64,000 bases of DNA from Anaspis maculata (lineage: Eukaryota; Arthropoda; Insecta; Coleoptera; Scraptiidae): assembly GCA_949128115.1 (NCBI GenBank), contig OX421963.1, positions 62,001-126,000 of the forward strand, in the 5' to 3' direction. A program made the translations under genes and the position numbers. Below are positions 56,636-64,000 of the stretch, one piece after another. The notes under the pieces are model-generated. The model saw only the letters and a program-made list of their open reading frames with translations. It made no database searches and was not told the DNA's origin. Within the stretch, counting starts at the first letter, position 1; each line of letters begins with the position of its first letter.

Positions 56636-56925
56636 TCCTGTCGGTGAAATGTCCTGTCGGCGAAATGGCGTGTCGGTGAAATGTCCTGTCGGTGAAATGT
56701 CCTGTCGGTGAAATTGCGTGTCGGTGGAATGTCCTGTCGGTGGAATGGCGTGTCGGCGAAATTTCCTGTCGGTGAAATGTCCTGTCGGTGAATCGGCGTG
56801 TCAGTGAAATGTCCTGTCGGCGAAACGGCGAGTCGGTGAAATGTCCTGTCGGTGAATCCGCGATTCGGTGAGATGGGTGTCGGTGAAATGTCCAGTCGGT
56901 GAGTTGGTTGTCGGTGAAATGTCCG
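56636..56925 (-). repeat. 18-bp tandem array, reverse orientation
   Basis: About 16 units of GTCCTGTCGGTGAAATG and GGCGTGTCGGTGAAATG type, the reverse complement of the 51321-51631 array with the same two variants. The units are more diverged toward the right (GAGTTGGTTGTCGGTGAAAT). The outer and inner flanks of the two arrays do not match each other. Confidence 0.92.
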
Positions 56926-59329
56926 TATCCCATTTTACTGAAGGCAAGATAAAAAGGTATCTTCTGTTCCTGAAGATGAAAAGTTTGGAACAATTTGTGC
57001 AGTTGATGTAGATCAAAGAACTTGATAGAAGTTTTAAATGGAAATTTTTGAATCCCCTGCTCACAATGGCAACTGCTCAAATGATCAAACGTATCGGTCA
57101 GGAAGACAAGAAAGTGAGATAATTATCTTCCACAAACCAGTTTCTTGCACTCTTTGTAGATAACAACAATATGAAGTCCTCATTTCTTCCAAGCGGAAAA
57201 TAAGTATGCTCATAGCCCAAGCTATGAAGATCACTCAAGAGCTCGTTTAGGATCGATTTCCAACTCATCAAGAGTTATTTTGTCGTTGCTCCTTGTGGTT
57301 CCCATACTACAAGGAAATCTGGAGACAACCAGTTCAGAAAACCGATGGAAACCTAGAGGATGACGCGACTTCTATAGCGTATTTTATATTATGTATAAGT
57401 TGGATTGATTGGACTTTCTCACAGGTTATGATATCATGCTTTACTTTAGAGGTCCTGCAGCTTCTCTGGTTTCACCTGGTCTGTTTTTGGTCATAATTTC
57501 TTCATGCTTATCAAATATATCCACAGGATCAAGAACGAATCAATACATAGGTATGAGGAGTTTATCTTTAGAAATTCGATATCTATCTTTTTTAGCGATT
57601 GTCAGAGTAGACTTGGCGAGTGGGTGGGTAATTCGATGCCTAATTTCACAAATCGAAGGTGCGATAATTCAAATAAAGACACGAAAACGTGGGCGTTTCT
57701 CCGCACGGCCTCCGCATCTCTCGCCAGAACCGTAACAAATGGATCACCACCGCACATCTATCTCAATAACATAAACGAAAGGACCATTCATAAATAACAT
57801 CAACATCGTGCGCCAAAGCACCGAGCCGAGGAGAGAAAAAAATCTGTACGGCGTGGGCGTGAACCCGGGAGCTGAGAGCAAGGTCCTGTACCGAGAGATT
57901 TGAACATTGAAAAATGATCTCGCTGCTCATGACACTCTCAACACACTGACCAAGGCTCGCCTCTCTCCTGCTTGCGGCTTACAATATGATTAAGCTCCGC
58001 GTGAGCTCCGAAAGAGCAAACAGGCCTCGCAGAGGAATATATTTGTGGTATATTAAAACGATGTCTCCGAGTCTGTAGATGGCTGTTTGCGTGAAATATG
58101 TAATACCTACCACCGGCAGAAGGCAGCGCCGGACAATTAAAACCCTTTCGCGAAACATAAACACAAGCCAAGAGCTGGTATAAAATTCGAAAAAGGAGTG
58201 GCCGAGCCGAGAGATTTTATATATCAAGTGCAGAAAGCGGCTCCGTAATTTATCGCCTTGCTAATCCGAAAGACAATTAGACGAAGCAAAAAACTTATAT
58301 CGTACAGACCGAGATGAAATCGCGTATATACGACGTCAGATCAATATGGTTCCGATATAATAAAAAACTTCATCGTGGCTTTATAACATCGAAAACAAAC
58401 TCATCAAAGATATGGGATGAAAATAAACGATGCGGGCGAGAGAGAAATGCGAGAGCTCCGAATTCGTTTCATCATCTGTAGCAATCGCCGATTGATCTCG
58501 GACAAGTGTTTACAGGGTCAATACGAGCCCAGATTTCAATTAGAAGTCGCTATTTACAGAACTCTCGTTATGATTTCATATCGGACAAGTTGCGACCCGA
58601 GAGTTTACCCTATACCCGGTCTAGTGTTTGTGCTGGACAAAAGGGCGTCTGGACGTCGTCATATCGGCTCCGCTCTCTGGCTATTGCTACATTTCGTTTC
58701 ATGTATAATGAAACGTTACATCGGAAGATTCATGATGAAATGGTCGAAATTTCAGATAGGTTCCGATTTTTTTTTTGGCGGCATACAAACATGTGTGTTA
58801 GGCGCCGGATTTAATAAAACGAAAACAAGAGCCGGGATGTGTGGATGGGTGCTGATAAAGGATGAGTAATCAGAAACGCGTGCCTGACCGATGCTCGGTT
58901 ATCAGGCGATATGCAGCTCGGAATACCTTCATGACTTTATTAACCACCCCGACATAATCATGAATTTAATTAACTCTGTATCGGTTCCTCTCTTCACATC
59001 CTAATATTTAAATTGGTAAATTGGCGCGCCGCACATAACCATCGCTTCATTATAATATTTTAATAGGACATATGTTTATCCACGTACTCCAGATCATAAT
59101 TTAATATTTATACCGGGACCATCAACGAATCCATCATTGTTTGCCAGCGTAAACTCGTTTAGATATCGTGTTTGTCCTGGAAATTATACCTGTGTGCGTA
59201 TAGTTTAATCAACATTGAACAATATGATACGAGTTAATAATATAACGCTAAAGTATATCAGGGTGAAATATTGGATTAACATCGAGTGTTGTTATAATGG
59301 AAGCACTTGAGGTTTCATAGTACCTGGCT
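56926..59329. other. Unique-looking DNA; no gene recognised
   Basis: Mixed composition, GC-richer at 57.65-58.15 kb. Overlapping open frames at 57.4-57.8 and 58.4-58.87 kb (up to 150 codons) have no recognised domains and compete in several frames, so none is called. Conserved host non-coding DNA is possible. Confidence 0.4.
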
Positions 59330-60674
59330 GTATAATAATCCCAATCTCGGATCTTTTATTGTTCAAAAGCCATCACATTTCACTTTTAATATCTATGAAG
59401 TGAAATGTCTTGGAACTTTGAAAGCTCATACTAAAGGACTTATACACTGAGAAGTGAGTGCCAAAGCAACGTCTGCTGACTGCTGGAGCATTCAGCCTAT
59501 GGCATTTTTAACCTCAAGTTTTTCTGACAGGGCATGTAAAGGCAATGATAATTTCTACAGAAAATTGTATCTCTTCAAAATTTTGAGGGATCAATTTTGC
59601 TCTGAAAAGAAAATTGTGTTGAAACTTTGAACTTTGCATTAAATTTGAGGGAATTTCGAGTGATTTTTTTTAATTACTATTGTCTTCAGCAGTTGTTAAT
59701 TTGACTGTTCTCTCTGAAAGTTGTCTCATTTGGTGGAAATATCTTCACAGAATTGGTTCACACTTGAATATTTGAGTCTTACAGTGGATTTTAGGAAGTT
59801 TACAAAGGATTTTTGTAGCCGGTTTTCCTGGTTGAACAACTTCATTTGGTCCTCGCTTAAAAATTTTTAAATTCAGTTCAGTTTATTGTCAGTTGTGTTG
59901 TAACTAAAATCTGTTTTCCTTGCAGTGAAATCAAGAGTAGTTCAAGTGATTTTTTTATCTAATTGGTTATCCTAGTCTAGTTACCATATTTGTTCTGCCT
60001 TGAAGTTAATGAATTCACTCATTTGATCTCAATGAAATGGGGTACTTGTCCAATTTTTTCTTATTGGCTTGATCGATAGTATAGAAGTGAAAATATTGTA
60101 CCTACCCGTATTTTTCAGTTCTCCTAAATTCCCAAAATTGCGGATGTATTGACTGCACATTGTATTTAAAGAATACAGACATAAGAATTCCACTGGAGCT
60201 TACCTACTGTTTCAGCCTTTAAAAAAAAAAATCGGAAAAAAATCTCTTTAACCAATGGATATATTTTTTGGAAATTCCCAGAAGATACTTTTTATTGCTC
60301 TTGTTGATGATCAAAAGTATTTCCAGTCAAATCTGGTTCATTGGCAAATATCCCATTGTACGACACCATGATGTTTTGATCTTCCAGTGAATTTCATGGA
60401 GTTTTTCCAAGAGCGATTTTCATATTCTGGTTCTTTCTGGTTCAGGAAATGGAAAAAGGATTCTGGCTCTCACTTGGAAAATGATGAATCCAGATCAATT
60501 GATTATCTTCCGGAAATGGTGTTGAAACTCAGAAATGCCTGTCTTTTAGTGAATTTAAGAGAATTTCAAGTGATTTTTGGTATTTGATAATTTTTCATAT
60601 TTCAGTAAATTCAGCTGTATTGTCTGAAAACTGATGAATTCATTTCGGGAGTCAATTAATCTCCACTTAATTAT

Positions 60675-60800
60675 CTATCGTGTGATCAAATGAATTCTTA
60701 TTCTAGGTAGGCTGTGGCCTAGCCGAATGCAGCTTCGCACCCCTGAATTTGACCAGGCCACAACCTACCAAAAATAAGAATTCATTTGATCACACGATAG
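60675..60800. mobile_element. 126-bp MITE, TIR CTATCGTGTGATCAAATGAA
   Basis: Perfect terminal inverted repeats begin CTATCGTGTGATCAAATGAA and continue to about 29 bp, at both ends. The inner GGTAGGCTGTGGCCTAG opposes GGCCACAACCTACC. Its length and the reverse complement of its interior (GGTTGTGGCCTGGTC) match the element at 5108-5233, so both belong to one family with diverged outer ends. Confidence 0.9.
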
Positions 60801-61026
60801 GTACTAGAATATTTTAATGTTTCAGTGAATTTTGGAAATTTTCATATGCTACTTCTTCTTGGTTTAGGAAACTCATCTGTTTCTCGCTTGAAAATTGATG
60901 AATTCAGATTAATTTTCTTCCAAAAATTGTGTTCAAACCCAGAAGTGTTCATCTTTTAGTGGATGTTGGGAACTTTCGAGTGATTTTTGGTATTTATTCG
61001 TTTTCCCCAGTTCAATGTCTCACTTT

Positions 61027-61163
61027 CGGTTCCACCAAACTCTTATCAACGTGATAACTTTATCACTCCTATAGTAGCTTAGCAATCGGCCATCCTATTG
61101 GTTAGTACATGGCAGCTATCAGCGTGATAGATTTAATCCGCTCGTAAAATTTTGGTAAAACCG
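61027..61163. mobile_element. Possible old 137-bp inverted-repeat element
   Basis: CGGTTCCACCAAACTCTTAT on the left is loosely opposed by AAAATTTTGGTAAAACCG on the right, with GTGATAACTTTATCAC and GCGTGATAGA inside. It interrupts the 150-bp array. Pairing has many mismatches, so the call is tentative. Confidence 0.4.
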
Positions 61164-61824
61164 GAGGTTATTCAGATGTTCGGTCTGAAAGTGGATGAAT
61201 TTAGTCATTTTATCTGAACTGGACTGTGTTGACACCCAAATGCTTGGCTTTCAGTGGATCCAAGGGAGTTCTGAAGTGATTTTCATATGCTATTTCTCTC
61301 TGGTTCGAGGAATTCATCTGGTTCTCGCTTGGAACCTCGCTTGGAACTGGGAGAAATTTTAAAAGATTTTTTTCAAGGTGTTTCTTAGTTCCGAGACATC
61401 AGTTGATTTCGGTCCGAATATTTCAACTGGATTGTATTAACACCCTATATGTTTGAATCTTTCAGTGAATTTTAGTAAGTTTTAGAGTTATTTTTCACAT
61501 TCCAATTATTCCTGGCTCACGAAATTCACCTGGTTCTCGCTTGGGGGTTGATGAATTTAGTTCAAGTATTCTCTGAAAATTGCGTTGAAATTCAGATGTG
61601 CCTGTCTTTCAGTGAATTTAAGGAGCTTCAAAGTGATTTTTGGGATTTGATAGTTTTCCCTAGCCCAGCAAAATGAGACCATTTGTCTGAAAATGTGTCG
61701 AATTCAGTCACCGAGGTTCCACAAAATTGTGTTGATAGTCGAATGTTTGAATCTTTGAGCGAATTCCAGAAAGTTTTCGAGTGATTTCTACATGGTAGCT
61801 CTTCCCGGTTCAGGCAATTCATTT

Positions 61825-62711
61825 TGGACAGGGAGCTGGTGCCTCAAAACTTACGTCATAAGGTACATGATTTTAACCCTGTATGTCTTATGTGCGTTGA
61901 ATCGTTGATAAGGTTGCTAAAAACTTCTTTGTCTTACATGTCAGACCAGGGGCTTTAGGCTGGTATGGGCTTGTCAATTTTTGAAAAATGTCAAAAATTT
62001 ATGTCATAAGGTACATGAATGAAACCAACGGGCTCTTGTGTGGGAACATTCCCTCAGTTAAAAATCGGGTCATGAGTCAAAATTTTTTAGGGCTCTTGGT
62101 CCATAAGACAAAATTGGAATTTTCAAAAAAGGCCAGAATCTACCTCCCCCTGGAGACTTCTCCTTCGACATAACTTGAGGAATAAAAAATGATTTTTACA
62201 TAATTTTTCACGCAGGTTTCGGATCTGTTCACAAAAATGTTGAATGGTACATCGCTTACAGGGTGCAACATCGAAAGTTTTTTTTCAAATCGTACACCCT
62301 GTGTTTTAACATAGAAATCGATCTCGTTTTCAATTTTGATCACAAATATATATCACACTTGGTGAGTTAGTCAACAAAACGCCTGTGGAAAAATTGATAA
62401 ATTTTGGTCATTTTTTGAAAATTTCGAATCTGTCTCATGTACCGAAAGCCCCCAAAAATGTTGTCTTACGACCAGATTCACGATCAAGGGGATGTTCCCA
62501 CACAAAATCCAGTTGGTTTCATTCATGTACCTTATGGCGTAAAATTCTGGCCATTTTTTCGAAAATTGACAGGCCTGAAGCCCCCGGTCTGACATGTGAG
62601 ACAAACCAATTTTCAACAACCTTATCAACGCACATTAGAGTCATTAGACCTACAGGGTTGAAATCATGTACCTTATGACGTAATTTTTGAGGCACCAGCT
62701 CCCTCTGTCCA
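61825..62711. mobile_element. Foldback element E: 0.89 kb, inserted in the 150-bp array
   Basis: The ends pair as TGGACAGGGAGCTGGTGCCT against AGGCACCAGCTCCCTCTGTC. The arms of about 320 bp continue with TACGTCATAAGGTACATGA (61852) against TCATGTACCTTATGACGTA (62665), and CATACGG-free phrases such as ACATGTCAGACC against GGTCTGACATGTGAG. A second GTCATAAGGTACATGAATGA module lies inside each arm (62003 and 62520). The loop of about 225 bp holds a CTTACAGGGTGCAACATCGA segment opposed by CGTACACCCTGTG. The array sequence TTCATTT/CATTTGGTTC is split, with ATTT on both sides as a probable target duplication. No ORF of note. Confidence 0.85.
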
Positions 62712-63364
62712 TTTGGTTCTTGCTTGGAAGTTGATTAATTCAGTCCAATGATTCTCTAAAAATTATGCTGAAACTCGAAGGTGCCTGTCTTGCAGTGAAT
62801 TTGAGACAATTCAAAGTGATTTATTCCATTTATTGACTTTACTTAGTTCTGACTTCAGCTGTTTTGCCTAAAAATGAATGAATCTAGCCCCCTCATCTTA
62901 ACAGAATTTTTTTGGCACTCAAATGTTTGAATTTTAGGAACTTTTCTAGTGATTTTTATATGCTAGTTTATCCTGATTTAATTTAGCAAATTCATCTGGT
63001 TCTCGATCGAAAATTGATAAATTCAGTCCAGTTATTTCAGTCAATTTGAGGAAGTTTCCAAGTAATCTTTCATTCCTAGTTCTTCCTGGTTCAAGGAACT
63101 CATCTCATTCTTACTTGAAACTTCATGAGTTCAGTTTCAATTATCCCTCGAATTATCCTCCGAAAATTGTGTTGAAACTCAAAGGTGCCTGTTTTTCAGT
63201 GAATTTGGAGAACTTTAGAGTGATTTATTTTTATTTGATGATTTTTCTCAGTTCAGGGACTTCAGCTATTCTGCCTAGGAATTGATGAAGCAAGTCACTA
63301 GATTTCCACAAAATTGTGTCGACGCTCGAATAGTCTGATCTTTCAGTGAACTTTGAGATAAAGA

Positions 63365-64000
63365 TCATTTCCAGAACGTAAATCAGCCATAAATAAGCCA
63401 TAAATCGGCTTCAGCATTACAGCATTGACGCACTTCAACCACTCCCTTATTGAACAGAGTTCATACAGATTTGGACCTAAGCACCTTGAAGAACCCCCAA
63501 GGACTTAATTTTGATACTTGTCGTCCTCCAAATGGTGGTGTGAGCACCTAAAAGTCTACACGAAGGAAGTTAAGAGTCCAGCTACGCGAAGCAAGAAAGG
63601 AAAAACAGCACCTATACGTTTTCAAGAATAATTCTTTCGTGTCTATTGACTCTTGAACGGTGCATCATGCGTTTACCATTTTCGTAATAGCACAGCTGAC
63701 GTGGATAATGGTTCAATGGTTCAAAGCTAACCAGGGCCGTGCAAAATCAAACTTTTGGATAAACGACATATTTTATGATAATTAGTTCGTTTCCGTTCAC
63801 TTACACCTCATCCACGACTTTTCGGTATGGGAAATCGGTAATGCTACATAAATTCAATGGGTTGAGGACTGACGGGTTTAGCAGCTTTCGAGCCAAACAA
63901 AGTTAGAAATTCGAAGAAAAGGACGTTTTCAGAGCCGAATCCTGAAAAGCTTCAACACAATATACCCACCTAATCTAGAAGTGCTCAGAAGCAGACAAGT
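63365..64000. other. No gene seen; one motif like that at 46.63 kb
   Basis: The array ends near 63360. GTTTACCATTTTCGTAATAG at about 63670 resembles ATACACCATTTTTTTGCAATAG at 46640, hinting at a shared old repeat. Nothing else is supportable. Confidence 0.4.

Larger units (their letters stand above)
59330..63360 (+). repeat. Decayed tandem array, unit about 150 bp (dimer about 300 bp)
   Basis: The marker TTTCAGTGAATTTAAGGAG, followed by TTCAAGTGATTTTTGG, recurs near 60387, 60550, 60824, 60957, 61251, 61462, 61609, 62793, 63039, 63196 and 63344, often 147-163 bp apart. Two subtypes alternate. One continues CATATGCTAGTTCTTCCTGG and GGTTCTCGCTTGAAAATTGA. The other continues TATTTGATAGTTTTC and AGTTCAG. 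It hosts three insertions listed separately. Confidence 0.75.

Noticed and set aside
58417..58869. 150-codon open frame
   Set aside because: No motif recognised, another frame is open over the same bases, and composition does not favour it. Left as unique DNA.

Overview
This window is eukaryotic, AT-rich, very gene-poor DNA, most likely from an insect or another arthropod. The evidence is BEL/Pao and Jockey-type retroelement remains, several miniature inverted-repeat elements, and many dispersed copies of a TACAGGGTG/CACCCTGTA motif. I cannot fix the species. I found no intact host gene, rRNA, tRNA or CRISPR array. Two short coding-like stretches (about 1.02-1.22 kb on + and 13.97-14.19 kb on -) are the only candidates for host exons.

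Layout. 0-2.9 kb: unique DNA, a possible exon, a weak tandem repeat and a 5'-truncated Jockey-like insertion with a 9-bp target duplication. 2.95-11.6 kb: two long decayed tandem arrays of the same family in opposite orientation, around 2 kb of unique DNA, with two inverted-repeat elements in the first array. 11.6-19.7 kb: mostly unique AT-rich DNA with ACGTT-rich tracts and a 0.28-kb direct repeat around a coding-like ORF. 20-25.9 kb: a possible solo LTR, a 200-260-bp array, and two large foldback palindromes side by side. 26-44.1 kb: a large segmental duplication (copy A 25.99-30.36 kb, copy B 35.17-43.8 kb). It is built from a CCGGC-rich TIR element and a GAAGTCGAA array. Each copy is broken by different later insertions: 1.5 kb in A; a 1.55-kb foldback and a 2.9-kb element with a 4-bp target duplication in B. 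A 2.2-kb foldback sits in the array between the copies. 44.1-50.6 kb: unique DNA, a decayed BEL/Pao integrase, a decayed Jockey-type reverse transcriptase and two TIR elements. 51.3-56.9 kb: 18-bp tandem arrays at both ends in opposite orientation, enclosing about 0.6-kb tandem units and a long 55-bp array. A 372-bp non-LTR insertion with a 15-bp target duplication lies in that array. 57-59.3 kb: unique. 59.3-63.4 kb: a 150-bp array carrying a 0.89-kb foldback and smaller elements.

Nothing here forms a pathway. The biology is that of mobile elements. The most unusual signal is a set of five large foldback elements (0.9-2.2 kb), four of which carry repeated internal TACAGGGTG modules, together with a Drosophila-FB-like arrangement of inverted 18-bp arrays. 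Because old arrays and the two duplication copies act as pre-insertion references, several insertion boundaries can be read to the base.
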